The notes under the pieces: generated by a model
What the model was told of the DNA's origin: nothing
Database searches by the model: none
The model's input: the letters and a program-made list of their open reading frames with translations, nothing else
Made by a program: the position numbers and the translations under genes
Shown: one piece after another, positions 1 through 8,175 of the stretch
Layout of the letters: every line of letters starts with the position of its first letter
Position numbering within the stretch: position 1 is the first letter of the stretch
Origin: DYJK01 sp040755055
GTDB taxonomy: Bacteria > Bacteroidota > Ignavibacteria > Ignavibacteriales > Melioribacteraceae
Assembly: GCA_040755055.1 (NCBI GenBank)
Contig: JBFMBS010000017.1
Location: 25,787 to 89,786, forward strand
Length of the DNA stretch: 64,000 nucleotides
Direction: 5' to 3'

Positions 1-1
1 A

Positions 2-364
2 TTTGCAGATTATAAATGGTCGAAAGGCGCTGTACAATTTCCGATAGATGAACCTTTGCCTAAGATGCTCATTAAAAGAGTGGTAAAATTCCGTGCAAAA
101 GAAGATAAAGAAAAAACTACGTTGAAAAAGGTAATGCGGAATAACAAAAACTCCAAAGCAGAAAACTATGTTAAGTATCATAACGATGGCAGCATTTGGG
201 CTAAAGGTAAAGTGATTAACAATGTCCCGGAAGGATATTGGGAATGGTTCCGTAAAGGCGGTACTATAATGCGTTCCGGGTATTTTAGTAAAGGGAAACA
301 AGTCGGTGAATGGACTACCTACGATAACAAAGGGAAAGTTTTTAAAGTGACTGTTATTAAGTAA
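2..364 (+). CDS. DUF1801 (YdhG-like) protein with C-terminal MORN repeats, 5' end missing
   Basis: The reading frame is open to the left edge, so the true start lies outside the window. The visible N-terminal part (KGAVQFPIDEPLP then LIKRVVKFRAKE) matches the end of a DUF1801/YdhG-like domain. The C-terminal 60 residues hold two or three MORN-type units (YHNDGSIWAKGKV, GYWEWFRKGGTIMRSGYF, GEWTTYDNKGKV), as in YwqK-type proteins. The pairing of these two domains is seen in other bacteria, but no biochemical role is established. An internal TTG at 56 could be called as a start, but the open frame upstream encodes family-like sequence, so I treat the gene as partial. Confidence 0.7.
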   Translation, partial: FADYKWSKGAVQFPIDEPLPKMLIKRVVKFRAKEDKEKTTLKKVMRNNKNSKAENYVKYHNDGSIWAKGKVINNVPEGYWEWFRKGGTIMRSGYFSKGKQVGEWTTYDNKGKVFKVTVIK

Positions 365-438
365 GGCAAAATAAGTTTCAATTAAGCGTGATTTTTCCCA
401 GACTACTTATAAAAATGTAAGAGCAAGTATTAAGAGCT

Positions 439-1260
439 ATGACAAAAGAGAAAATAAAATATGAACAGTTTAAGCCAACCGAACATTTAAAAAATTATGT
501 TAAGTTTTTTTGGTTTGTAGAAGGAACAAATTCAAAAACGTTCGATGTTATTGCAGACGGATGTCCGGGCATAGTTTTTCATCAGGCAGAAAACGGTTTA
601 TTCATGAATCAAACAAAAAAATTATCAACCATATTTTTATACGGACAAACCGTTAGACCAATTGAAATGAATGCTGAAGGTAAGTTCAGGATAATTGGAC
701 TGCACTTGCATCCTCATGTTATGAAATCACTTTTTGGCTTCAATGCTAATGAGCTTACAGACACTTGTATTGATTTAAACTTGTTGTTGGATCCTTCTAA
801 TATGAATTTAAGTGAGCAGCTTATTATTACACAGTCAGTAGAGAAACAGATCCATATCATTTCTGAATATCTTTTCCAGATAATAAAGAAAAATAACGTA
901 CTGATAGATGAATTAATGCATTTTGCAGTTCATCATCTAATAAAATCGAATGGTAAAGTACGGCTAAGAGAATTACAAAGGATGCTTAATCTTTCAGAAA
1001 GAACATTTGAAAGAAAGTTTGAACAATACGTCGGCATTTCCCCAAGTTTATTTGCAAGGATTTGCCGATTCCAGTCATCATTAATCCAATTGAAGAATAA
1101 GAATTATTATAAGCTTTCCGATGTGGCTTACGAGAACAGCTATTCTGATCAGCCGCATTTCACACGTTCATTCAAAGAGTTTACCGGGCAATCTCCTTCA
1201 AAATTCCAGAAACAATCCCAAAAAGTAGATTTGAGCACGCCAGTTTTCATAAAAGCTTAA
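439..1260 (+). CDS. AraC-family transcriptional regulator
   Basis: This is a 273-aa protein. The N-terminal ~150 residues resemble the DUF6597-type sensor domain found in many AraC proteins (DVIADGCPGIVFHQ). The C-terminal ~100 residues are a double helix-turn-helix of the HTH_18 type: first helix pair around LRELQRMLNLSERTFERKF, second around LSDVAYENSYSDQPHFTRSF, ending in the usual FKEFTGQSPSKFQ. It should bind DNA as a regulator, possibly of the reductase gene starting 71 bp downstream on the same strand. The inducer is not evident. ATG start. Confidence 0.85.
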   Translation: MTKEKIKYEQFKPTEHLKNYVKFFWFVEGTNSKTFDVIADGCPGIVFHQAENGLFMNQTKKLSTIFLYGQTVRPIEMNAEGKFRIIGLHLHPHVMKSLFGFNANELTDTCIDLNLLLDPSNMNLSEQLIITQSVEKQIHIISEYLFQIIKKNNVLIDELMHFAVHHLIKSNGKVRLRELQRMLNLSERTFERKFEQYVGISPSLFARICRFQSSLIQLKNKNYYKLSDVAYENSYSDQPHFTRSFKEFTGQSPSKFQKQSQKVDLSTPVFIKA

Positions 1261-1331
1261 TTGTCGGTTCCATTCAATTTTTTCTTCCTTCGTCGTTATA
1301 ATTTTAAATGTAATAATTGGAGAAGGAAAAA

Positions 1332-1958
1332 ATGAAACTCTTAATCTTTGGAGCTACCGGAACAGTAGGGAAGCAACTTATATTACAATCTGTTGCTATG
1401 GGACACGAAGTGACAGCATTTGCAAGATACACTGAAAAGCTAAACGATTTTGGACACAAAAATCTAAACATATTTAAGGGAGATGTTCTTGATGCTTCGG
1501 CAGTTGAGAAAGCTGTCAAAGGACATGATGCGGTGTTCTGCACTTTAGGAGCTGGACGAAAAGGAGATGTGCGGGCAAAAGGAACTCTCAACATAATTAG
1601 GGCGATGGAAAAAACCGGAGTAAAACGATTCATCTGTCAATCAACTCTAGGTGTCGGTGATAGCAAAGGAAATCTTAATTTTTTCTGGAAGTATTTTATG
1701 TTTGGATTTTTTTTAAAGGAAGCATATCGTGATCATGAATTACAGGAAAAATACATCGCACAAAGTAATCTGGATTGGACAATAGTACGACCCGGCGCTT
1801 TTACCGGTGGGAATATATCGGGCAATTACAAACATGGATTTTCACCCACCGAAAAAAAATTAGAGCTAAAAATTTCTCGGTCCGATGTTGCACTTTTTAT
1901 GCTTATGCAGCTAACATCGGGTGAATATATCAGAAAGACTCCCGGTCTCTCGTATTAG
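1332..1958 (+). CDS. NAD(P)-binding SDR / NmrA-like reductase
   Basis: This 208-aa protein starts with a Rossmann dinucleotide-binding loop, FGATGTVGKQL (GxxGxxG), followed by sequence typical of atypical SDR/NAD(P)H-binding proteins (GDVLDASAVEKAVKGHDAVFC, later WTIVRPGAF). I chose the ATG at 1332 because GGAGAAGG sits just upstream; a TTG at 1317 would put the ribosome site inside the gene. These proteins act as cytoplasmic oxidoreductases or redox sensors, and the substrate cannot be told. It follows the AraC gene and may be under its control. Confidence 0.82.
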   Translation: MKLLIFGATGTVGKQLILQSVAMGHEVTAFARYTEKLNDFGHKNLNIFKGDVLDASAVEKAVKGHDAVFCTLGAGRKGDVRAKGTLNIIRAMEKTGVKRFICQSTLGVGDSKGNLNFFWKYFMFGFFLKEAYRDHELQEKYIAQSNLDWTIVRPGAFTGGNISGNYKHGFSPTEKKLELKISRSDVALFMLMQLTSGEYIRKTPGLSY

Positions 1959-2067
1959 GATTTTCGAAAGATTTTTTCATGAAAAGTAATTTCAAGACTA
2001 CATTTATTATATTATAGTTTATCAACATATGGTTTAAGAATTTCCCCAAAAATATGGAAGAGTACGA

Positions 2068-2631
2068 ATGAAAGGAAGCAAATCAAATACTAATAAGTTA
2101 GAACGTTACGCCGCTTTTCTTCGCGGCATTAATGTCGGCGGCAATAAAAAAGTGCCGATGACAGAATTGAAAAATATGCTCGAGAAGATGGGTCTCAAAA
2201 ACGTAAAAACAATTCTTGCAAGCGGTAACGTGGTTTTTGATTCGATAGAAAAGAATATAAAATTACTCGGTGACTCCATTGAAAAGAAATTGAATGAAAC
2301 ATTCGGCTTTCCGGCGAGAACATTGGTTTATAATTTCCGCGATGTAGAAAAGATGATTGCACTCGATCCATTCAAAGGGATTGAGGTAACGAAAGATATT
2401 CGTTTGTATGTAACTCTGCTTTCGGAAAAACCGAAGAGTAAATTAAAAGTACCGTATGTTTCTCCCGATAGTTCATTCAGCATTTTAAAAGTAACGGATA
2501 ATGCAATCTTCAGTGTATTGTCTGTTCAGGATACCCGAACTGTTGACGCGATGAGTATTATTGAAAAAGAATTCGGCAAAGACGTAACTACAAGGAATTG
2601 GAATACGATACTGAAACTATTTAAGATGTGA
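2068..2631 (+). CDS. DUF1697 domain-containing protein
   Basis: This 187-aa protein opens with the DUF1697 signature (YAAFLRGINVGG followed by VPMTELKNMLEKMGLKNV and ILASGNVVFDS). The family is widespread, cytoplasmic and of unknown function. Length fits the family. The start ATG has GGAAGAG about 7 nt upstream. It is the last chromosomal gene before the tRNA-Arg debris and the left end of the integrated element. Confidence 0.85.
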   Translation: MKGSKSNTNKLERYAAFLRGINVGGNKKVPMTELKNMLEKMGLKNVKTILASGNVVFDSIEKNIKLLGDSIEKKLNETFGFPARTLVYNFRDVEKMIALDPFKGIEVTKDIRLYVTLLSEKPKSKLKVPYVSPDSSFSILKVTDNAIFSVLSVQDTRTVDAMSIIEKEFGKDVTTRNWNTILKLFKM

Positions 2632-2662
2632 GACGAGATAAATAAATCCTACACTTAATTTG

Positions 2663-2747
2663 TACACCCGTAGGGATTCTTCCAAAGGAATGCCTTCGGC
2701 AGAACCCCAAACCTCCCCGACTTTGTCGGGGTACTCTATCCAATTGA
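2663..2747 (-). pseudogene. degenerate tRNA-Arg copy carrying palindromic insertions
   Basis: Read on the minus strand, this stretch keeps the 3' acceptor/T-arm (2663-2679), then the T-stem/variable region (2703-2713) and the D-arm region (2734-2747) of the same tRNA-Arg that is split at 2808/44134. The T-loop is interrupted by a 23-bp double mini-hairpin (2680-2702), and the 20 bp of the anticodon arm are replaced by 20 bp containing the palindrome CCCCGACTTTGTCGGGG. The first 11 acceptor/D bases are lost. It cannot make a tRNA. Confidence 0.7.
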
Positions 2748-2763
2748 ATAGTCCTAAAAATAG

Positions 2764-2801
2764 AAAAAAGCAGAACACGATTTAATATCACATTCTGCTT
2801 T
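2764..2801 (-). terminator. terminator of the host tRNA-Arg gene
   Basis: On the minus strand, just downstream of the tRNA-Arg 3' half, AGCAGAA pairs with TTCTGCT across an AT-rich loop and is followed by a run of T (AAAAAA on the plus strand at 2764-2769). This is a normal position for a tRNA terminator, which supports 2808 as the 3' end of the original gene. Confidence 0.6.
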
Positions 2802-2807
2802 CTTGAG

Positions 2808-2852
2808 TACACCCGTAGGGATTCGAACCCCAAACCTTCTGATCCGTAGTCA
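2808..2852 (-). pseudogene. tRNA-Arg(ACG) 3' half, left element junction
   Basis: Minus-strand sequence from the anticodon stem/loop to discriminator A73. It holds the last part of the anticodon arm with the TCAGA strand, variable loop AGGTT, the T-arm with TTCGAAT and the acceptor strand CGGGTGT. The 5' half is absent here: beyond 2852 the sequence is unrelated. The matching 5' half (GCACCCG..., TCTGA stem strand) is at 44093-44134 and pairs with this half without mismatch in acceptor and anticodon stems. CCA is not encoded. Confidence 0.85.
2840..2852. other. attL core of the integrative element
   Basis: The 13-bp sequence TGATCCGTAGTCA is identical at 2840-2852 and 44093-44105; flanking bases differ on both sides. 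It covers the anticodon loop and three or so stem bases on each side, a normal crossover site for tRNA-targeting tyrosine recombinases. An 11-bp match, AGTCATCGGGA, begins in this core (2848-2858) and recurs inside the right end at 44011-44021. Confidence 0.8.
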
Positions 2853-2897
2853 TCGGGAATCGCTGAATTTTCGCTAAAAACAAAGAGTTTGTTTGGA

Positions 2898-2918
2898 ACT
2901 CCATACATAGTCCATACA
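2898..2918. promoter_or_regulatory. left arm-type integrase sites
   Basis: Two direct 10-bp repeats, ACTCCATACA (2898-2907) and AGTCCATACA (2909-2918), with starts 11 bp apart. The same two 10-mers in the opposite order and with the same spacing lie at 43979-43999 near the right end. They sit 19-39 bp upstream of the integrase start codon, so binding could also repress the integrase promoter (inference). Confidence 0.65.
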
Positions 2919-2936
2919 ATTGGAAGGAGTTCTAAA

Positions 2937-4004
2937 ATGTTCTTAACAAAAAATTATAAGTCAGCCTTTTACCAAATTGTTTATTTTGTTGATGGTAAAA
3001 GAACAACTCACTCAACCAGAAAGACAAACGAACAAGAAGCGGTCCAATATCTGGAAGAATTCAAAAAGTCTTTTGAAATCCCTTCCGGTGTACCTGATTC
3101 AATTTCTCTCCCGATAGAATCGGGATGTTCCAAAATAACTTCTGATAAAGATAATCTTACTCTCTCAAAATTCAAAGAAGAATATCTTGAATATTGTAAA
3201 CCAGTTAAAGCAAAAAAGTATATTGATTCGATAGAATTTTCTTTCAAACAGTTTGTGTCATTCAGTGGTGATCTTTCCTTATCTGAAATTGATATAAGAA
3301 CAGTTGATAAATTTATCAACTCAACTTTTACACGTACACAAAGAGGAGCTCATCTTTATTATCGTTCACTCAAGGCAGCTTTCAATAAAGCTGTTGAATG
3401 GAATTATATTCCAGTTAATGCTTTTACTAAAGTAAAGTTTCCAAAGCTTTCAAAAACATTTCCGGTTTTTATTTCTGAAGATGAGCTGCTGATTATTCTT
3501 GCAAACACTCCACATCAGCATCTTAAAGATATTTTCACAGTTGCCTTTTATACCGGTTTACGTCTTAGTGAATTAATAAATATGCAGTGGAACTGGATTG
3601 ACTTTCTGCAGAATCAAATCATTGTTAAATGCACGGATAAGTTTTTAACCAAAAGCAAAAAAGAAAGAATTGTTCCTATGAGTGAAAAAGTAAGAGCAAT
3701 ATTATTCAGAAGATTTAATTCCGCTCTGCATAATCCTGGTGAAGTTGTTTTTTATAATGTCAAAGGAAAGATGCTGTATCACGATTTAGTCAGTAAGCAG
3801 TTCAAAAAAGTTGTTCGTAAATCAAACCTTAGTGAAAAAATACACTTCCATACTTTGCGTCATTCGTTCGCTTCGCTGTTGGTTCAAAGAGGTGTGTCAT
3901 TATATGTTGTTAAAGAATTGCTCGGTCACGAAGATTTAGCAACCACTCAAATTTATTCTCATCTGCAAAAACAAAATTTGATGGATGCAGTAAACCTACT
4001 TTGA
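2937..4004 (+). CDS. tyrosine recombinase / integrase 1
   Basis: This 355-aa phage-type integrase has an N-terminal SAM-like core-binding domain (LSKFKEEYLEYCKPV...) and a C-terminal catalytic domain with the conserved Arg in TGLRLSEL (about residue 210), HTLRHSF (about 305), LLGH and the nucleophile Tyr in TTQIYSHL (about 340). The ATG at 2937 is preceded by GGAAGGAG; the upstream TTG frame runs through the arm sites and is unlikely to be used. It lies next to attL and reads into the element, so it is the best candidate for the enzyme that inserted it into tRNA-Arg. A CCCGAT/ATCGGG palindrome (3110-3124) is inserted in frame near residue 60. Confidence 0.9.
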   Translation: MFLTKNYKSAFYQIVYFVDGKRTTHSTRKTNEQEAVQYLEEFKKSFEIPSGVPDSISLPIESGCSKITSDKDNLTLSKFKEEYLEYCKPVKAKKYIDSIEFSFKQFVSFSGDLSLSEIDIRTVDKFINSTFTRTQRGAHLYYRSLKAAFNKAVEWNYIPVNAFTKVKFPKLSKTFPVFISEDELLIILANTPHQHLKDIFTVAFYTGLRLSELINMQWNWIDFLQNQIIVKCTDKFLTKSKKERIVPMSEKVRAILFRRFNSALHNPGEVVFYNVKGKMLYHDLVSKQFKKVVRKSNLSEKIHFHTLRHSFASLLVQRGVSLYVVKELLGHEDLATTQIYSHLQKQNLMDAVNLL

Positions 4005-4076
4005 AAAACAAAGTCACATAGAGGTTTTTATGAAAATATCTTTCTATAATTTGCAATATTTCCAGTAAATCGCTAT

Positions 4077-4098
4077 TATTCAATTACTCAATTGAATA
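4077..4098. promoter_or_regulatory. candidate ArsR operator
   Basis: A perfect inverted repeat with 9-bp arms TATTCAATT and AATTGAATA, separated by ACTC, ends 18 bp before the start of the ArsR-rhodanese gene. Size and position fit autorepression by an ArsR-family dimer (inference). Confidence 0.55.
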
Positions 4099-4116
4099 TT
4101 TTATTAAGAGAGTTAT

Positions 4117-4776
4117 ATGACTGGTAGAGAATTTAAAGACTTAACTTTTCAGCAATTTTCAAATATTGCAACAGCATTTGCTAGCCCCAAGAGACTTGAG
4201 CTAATAGATATTCTTTCTCAAGGTGAAAGAGATGTTGACACGCTCTCGATTGAAACAAATATGAATTTTGCTAACACATCGCGGCATCTGCAAATATTAA
4301 AGAGTTCAAAAATAGTTATAAGCCGGAAGGAAGGAGTAAGAGTTCTTTATAGTCTTGCTAATGATGAAGTTGTAAAATGCTGGAAAGCTTTACAGACATT
4401 ATCAGAAAAAAGTGCTTCTGAAATTAGAGAAACTGCACGACTCTTTTTTGAAGAAAGATCCGCTTTAATTCCAATCTCATCTACTGAACTATTTGATAAA
4501 CTTAGCAAAAATGAAGTTACTTTAATAGATGTAAGACCAAAAGAAGAATTCACGAGCAGACACATTTCCGGCGCTATTTCAATTCCATTAAAAGAGCTTA
4601 AAGAAAAATTGAACGATATTCCGATGGATAAAGAGGTTGTTGCTTATTGCCGTGGACCATATTGTGTGCTTGCTGCTGAAGCAGTAAAACTTTTGACCAA
4701 AAAAGGATTTAATGTTGTTATTCTTAAGGAAGATGTCAATTCGTGGAGAGCAGAAGGACTACCTGTTCAAAATTGA
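4117..4776 (+). CDS. ArsR-family regulator fused to a rhodanese domain
   Basis: This 219-aa fusion has an ArsR-type winged helix at residues ~5-100 (AFASPKRLELIDIL, recognition helix around MNFANTSRHLQIL) and a rhodanese domain at ~120-215 (VTLIDVRPKEEFTSRHISGA) with active-site loop CRGPYC. Such fusions occur near sulfide oxidation and metal genes; the rhodanese Cys could sense persulfide or metal (inference). The HTH part lacks the metal-binding Cys motif of CadC/ArsR; its only visible Cys is in VVKCWKAL. It is followed at 41 bp by an SQR-like gene and then DsrE, so it probably controls that set through the palindrome at 4077-4098. Confidence 0.88.
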   Translation: MTGREFKDLTFQQFSNIATAFASPKRLELIDILSQGERDVDTLSIETNMNFANTSRHLQILKSSKIVISRKEGVRVLYSLANDEVVKCWKALQTLSEKSASEIRETARLFFEERSALIPISSTELFDKLSKNEVTLIDVRPKEEFTSRHISGAISIPLKELKEKLNDIPMDKEVVAYCRGPYCVLAAEAVKLLTKKGFNVVILKEDVNSWRAEGLPVQN

Positions 4777-4817
4777 TTTCAAAGAGTAAGCTAAAATTTT
4801 TAGTGAGGAACTTTTAT

Positions 4818-6056
4818 ATGAATAAAAAAAAAGTTGTAATACTTGGTGGCGGAGTTGGCGGTATAGTAACTGCTAATCATCTTGCTGAAATTCTCCCGAA
4901 AGAGATAGAAATAATTCTGATAGAGAAAAACAAAATTCATTCACTTTCAGCTTCCTACCTTTGGCTTATGGTAAATAAAAGAAGGACGCAACAGATTACC
5001 TCGCAATTAGGGGAACTGATTAGTGCCCGTGTAAATATATTATTCGAAGAAATAAAACTAATTGATGTTGAGAGCAAGTCAATCATTACCGAAAAATCAA
5101 AAATCAATTTTGATTATCTTATTATTGCTCTCGGCGCGTCCTTGGACAAAACACATTTAGATAAGCATCAATCTGGCGTTCATACTTTTTTTACGCTTGA
5201 AGGTTCTGAAAAATTAAATAAGGCACTTCAGAATTTTAAGGGAGGAAATGTTTCAATTGTAGTTTCTTCATTGCCATATAAATGTCCCGGCGCTCCGTAT
5301 GAAGGGGCAATGCTTATAAAAGATTTCCTAAGTAAAAAACTAAAAAATAACTTCACAGTTAATCTGTATTCACCCGAACCTCAGCCGCTTCCTGTTGCCG
5401 GACCAGAACTTGGTAATTCAGTTAAAGAAATATTAAATAAAAAAGGAATCGGCTTTCATTCTTTAAAACAAATGACTTCTATAAATTACGATAAAAGAAA
5501 AATCGAATTCGCTTCCGGTGATTCTGTAAGTTATGATTTGTTAGTTCTGGTTCCATCGCACAAAGCACCGGATGTAATCATTAATTCCGGTCTTATTGAT
5601 GAAAGCGGATGGATACCAGTAAATAAAGATACTCTCGAAACAAAGTATGAAAATGTTTTTGCAATTGGTGATGTAACTTCAATTACAATTCCCGGCAGAT
5701 GGCAGCTGGATAAACCAATGAAACTTCCTAAAGCTGGAGTGTTTGCTCATTCTCAAGCAATAAGTATTTCTAAAATTATTGCTTCAAAAATTCTTGGCAA
5801 AGAGTCAAAAGAAATTTTTTGTGCAGATGGATTTTGTATGTTAGAAGCCGGAGAAGATTTAGCCGGCTTTGCTTATGGCGATTTTTATGCTTCACCTCAT
5901 CCTGATGTTAAAATGAAACAACTCGGAAAACTTTGGCACTGGGGGAAAGTTCTTTTTGAAAAATGGTGGCTTTCTCCTTACGGTTTGAAAAAGTCATTTT
6001 ATAAAACCTTAATTGAAGCTGGTGGTAAAAGTCTTAAAATTCCGATAAAACTATGA
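4818..6056 (+). CDS. sulfide:quinone oxidoreductase-like FAD/NAD(P) flavoprotein
   Basis: This 412-aa protein has the FAD-binding start VVILGGGVGGIVTANHLAE, the second flavin motif NVFAIGDV near residue 290, and two cysteines in SQR-like context: CPGAPYEGAM (about residue 155) and GFCMLEAGEDLAGFAYGDF (about 340). These match the redox Cys positions of SQR/flavocytochrome c enzymes, which oxidise sulfide and reduce quinone at the inner face of the membrane. The ATG at 4818 follows a GAGGAAC ribosome site; an upstream frame from 4743 overlaps the regulator and lacks family similarity. Type II NADH dehydrogenase is the alternative, but the Cys pattern and sulfur neighbours favour SQR. Confidence 0.78.
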   Translation: MNKKKVVILGGGVGGIVTANHLAEILPKEIEIILIEKNKIHSLSASYLWLMVNKRRTQQITSQLGELISARVNILFEEIKLIDVESKSIITEKSKINFDYLIIALGASLDKTHLDKHQSGVHTFFTLEGSEKLNKALQNFKGGNVSIVVSSLPYKCPGAPYEGAMLIKDFLSKKLKNNFTVNLYSPEPQPLPVAGPELGNSVKEILNKKGIGFHSLKQMTSINYDKRKIEFASGDSVSYDLLVLVPSHKAPDVIINSGLIDESGWIPVNKDTLETKYENVFAIGDVTSITIPGRWQLDKPMKLPKAGVFAHSQAISISKIIASKILGKESKEIFCADGFCMLEAGEDLAGFAYGDFYASPHPDVKMKQLGKLWHWGKVLFEKWWLSPYGLKKSFYKTLIEAGGKSLKIPIKL

Positions 6057-6101
6057 AGTCCGCTTTATATTATTTAGCAATCAAATAAAAAAAGGATAAC
6101 T

Positions 6102-6455
6102 ATGAAATATCTTATCATAATTAACGATGCACCTTACGGAACAGAAAAAACTTATAATGCTCTGCGGCTTGCAATGCAGATTCAAAAAGACTTTCCTGAA
6201 AACGAAGTAAGAATATTTTTAATGGCAGATGCAGCAACTTGTGCATTGCCCAATCAAAATACACCTAATGGTTATTACAATATTGAGAGAATGTTAAAGT
6301 CTGTTTTATCAAAAGGAGGCAAAGTAAAAATTTGCGGCACTTGTGCTGATGCTCGAGGAATAAAAAATCTTCCTTTAATTGAAGGTGCACAAATAAGCAC
6401 AATGGCTGAATTAACTCAGTGGACTGTTGAATCAGATAAAGTGATTACATTTTAG
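6102..6455 (+). CDS. DsrE/DsrF-like sulfur-relay protein
   Basis: This 117-aa cytoplasmic protein has the DsrE fold signature (YLIIINDAPYGTEKTYNALRLA, VRIFLMADAATCAL, KVKICGTCADARGI). Cys residues occur at TCAL and in KICGTCADARG, the latter matching the conserved Cys that carries persulfide in DsrE/TusD relatives. It starts 45 bp after the SQR-like gene and has AAAGGATAACT before its ATG. Likely role: receiving sulfane sulfur made by the SQR-like enzyme (inference). A strong bidirectional terminator follows. Confidence 0.85.
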   Translation: MKYLIIINDAPYGTEKTYNALRLAMQIQKDFPENEVRIFLMADAATCALPNQNTPNGYYNIERMLKSVLSKGGKVKICGTCADARGIKNLPLIEGAQISTMAELTQWTVESDKVITF

Positions 6456-6522
6456 TGTACATTTCTATACGCACTTTCATTTGAACTTTCTCGGAGTATA
6501 TTCAATAAATCTCTCATAAAAC

Positions 6523-6548
6523 AAAGGGCTTGAACATTCAAGCCCTTT
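6523..6548. terminator. bidirectional rho-independent terminator
   Basis: AAAGGGCTTGAA and TTCAAGCCCTTT form a 12-bp stem with a very short loop; T-runs occur on both strands. It separates the plus-strand sulfur genes from the convergent minus-strand T9SS cargo gene. Confidence 0.85.
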
Positions 6549-6571
6549 TTAAGTTTTATCATTCGTGTAAA

Positions 6572-6596
6572 TTCTGCCAAAGGCATTCCTTCGGAA
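6572..6596 (-). repeat. double mini-hairpin repeat
   Basis: On the minus strand this 25-mer reads TTCC-GAA-GGAA then TGCC-TTT-GGCA-GAA. It matches 23 of 25 bases of the insertion in the tRNA relic at 2680-2704; both differences fall in hairpin loops. A related unit with changed but still paired stem bases begins near 48736. Confidence 0.6.
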
Positions 6597-6602
6597 GTGT
6601 CT

Positions 6603-8111
6603 TTATTTTGCCAGCACCATTTTTTTAGTCTCTACAAAATTTTCAGCTTGTATCTTAAACAAATAAACTCCGCTTGCTAACTTTGAACCATCAAATTCAA
6701 CTTCATAACTACCGGCAGCTTGTTCTTTGTTTATCAAAGTTGTTATTTCTTTTCCTAAAACATCATAAATCTTTAGCGTTACAAACTGTGCTTTTGGAAT
6801 GGAATATTTAATTGTTGTTGCCGGATTAAACGGATTGGGATAATTCTGTTCAAGAACGAACTTACCTGGAACATCATCTTTGCTTTCAACGGCTGTTATG
6901 CTTTGACTGCTAAGAGCATAAAAGTTGCTTGCTGTGTTTGCGCTAAACTTTATTGTGTTATTTTGTTTGTCAATTGTTCCATTGATATTTTCCCATCTAT
7001 TCATTTGGGAATTCCAAACCATTATTTTAATATGGTCTTCACTCATATTATAATATTTAAGCTGCTCATCAGTATAATGAAACTGGAAATTCATATTGTT
7101 TCCAAAACTCATCATACCGCCGCCGTGTTCGCCGTCCCACATTCCATTCATTCCATTAGGAAAAAAAATATTCACTTCATATCCGGCAAAGAAATTATGC
7201 CCATTATAATTTGGCATATTCTCCGGATAAGACTCAAAAATCTGGCAAAACAAAGAATCTTGATTCATATGCCCACCGCCCATATGCCAACCTTGATACA
7301 TTTCTGCATAATCATCATAATCAAACGGAGTATAAAAACGTTTGTTGCTATCATTTGCGTGCATCCACATTCCGCCGAGATGCGGGAAAAGCTTTGTTGA
7401 GTCTCTCCAAACCAGTCCATTAATTTCGAATACAACAATCATTGGCAAGGATGTATTCATTCCTAAAGTTCCGCCTTTTATAGTAACTGTTTCACCATTT
7501 GCCGGTCTCTTAGCTCCGCTTAGCGGTTCATACCAGAATGGACCAAAATTAAGAAAATAATTTGGCTGGCTGTCATTATCAGTATCAAGATAGTAAGAGT
7601 GCATATAAAAAGTTGTATCAACCAATGCCATTCCCGTCAGTTCAACTGCTTTTAATGTATCGTGATTCCATCCGAAACCATAACCGCCTTGATATTGTCC
7701 GTGTCCCATCCATCCATATTGATGATTGTGCCGTCCCATATTATTCCACTGTGCAAAAAATGGATCCCGCCAAAATTCACCATTTATTTCATAAACAACT
7801 ATAGTTGGAAATTGATACATAGGCATTTGATATTTTCCGCCTTGAATAGTTATTTGGTCACCATTATTTGGGCGCTGTGCATTTGTGCTGTCTGGCTGGT
7901 ACCACCAAGGACCAAGATTTAAATGATAATCCGGCCGGTTATCATTGTTTGTATCCAAAAAATAAATTGGATGTTGAAAACTTTCATCTACTATCACAGT
8001 TCCTGTAACTGTTGTTGTATCTGCTTTATCTGGTCTGAAATGATCTCCCATCATTTGAGCATTAGTATAACTTGCAAGTGCAAGCAAAAATAGAATAAAT
8101 ATATTCTTCAT
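6603..8111 (-). CDS. secreted protein with tandem domain and T9SS sorting signal
   Basis: This ~502-aa protein has an N-terminal signal peptide (KNIFILFLLALASYTNA), two tandem ~85-residue units (each with a YxLDTxND-x-xPxYxLNxGP(F/W)WY core followed by (I/V)VVxEINGxxWRD), a His/Met/Gly-rich middle and a C-terminal type IX secretion sorting domain beginning NYPNPFNPATTIKYS and ending ETKKMVLAK. It should cross the outer membrane by the host T9SS. The His- and Met-rich middle suggests metal binding (inference). I prefer the second ATG (8111) because AAAGGTG is too close to the first ATG at 8120. Confidence 0.8.
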   Translation of the reverse strand: MKNIFILFLLALASYTNAQMMGDHFRPDKADTTTVTGTVIVDESFQHPIYFLDTNNDNRPDYHLNLGPWWYQPDSTNAQRPNNGDQITIQGGKYQMPMYQFPTIVVYEINGEFWRDPFFAQWNNMGRHNHQYGWMGHGQYQGGYGFGWNHDTLKAVELTGMALVDTTFYMHSYYLDTDNDSQPNYFLNFGPFWYEPLSGAKRPANGETVTIKGGTLGMNTSLPMIVVFEINGLVWRDSTKLFPHLGGMWMHANDSNKRFYTPFDYDDYAEMYQGWHMGGGHMNQDSLFCQIFESYPENMPNYNGHNFFAGYEVNIFFPNGMNGMWDGEHGGGMMSFGNNMNFQFHYTDEQLKYYNMSEDHIKIMVWNSQMNRWENINGTIDKQNNTIKFSANTASNFYALSSQSITAVESKDDVPGKFVLEQNYPNPFNPATTIKYSIPKAQFVTLKIYDVLGKEITTLINKEQAAGSYEVEFDGSKLASGVYLFKIQAENFVETKKMVLAK

Positions 8112-8175
8112 ATCATTCACCTTTATTAAAAATATCTGATAAAAATTGTAAACTAAAATTTAAGAAGGGATAGAA

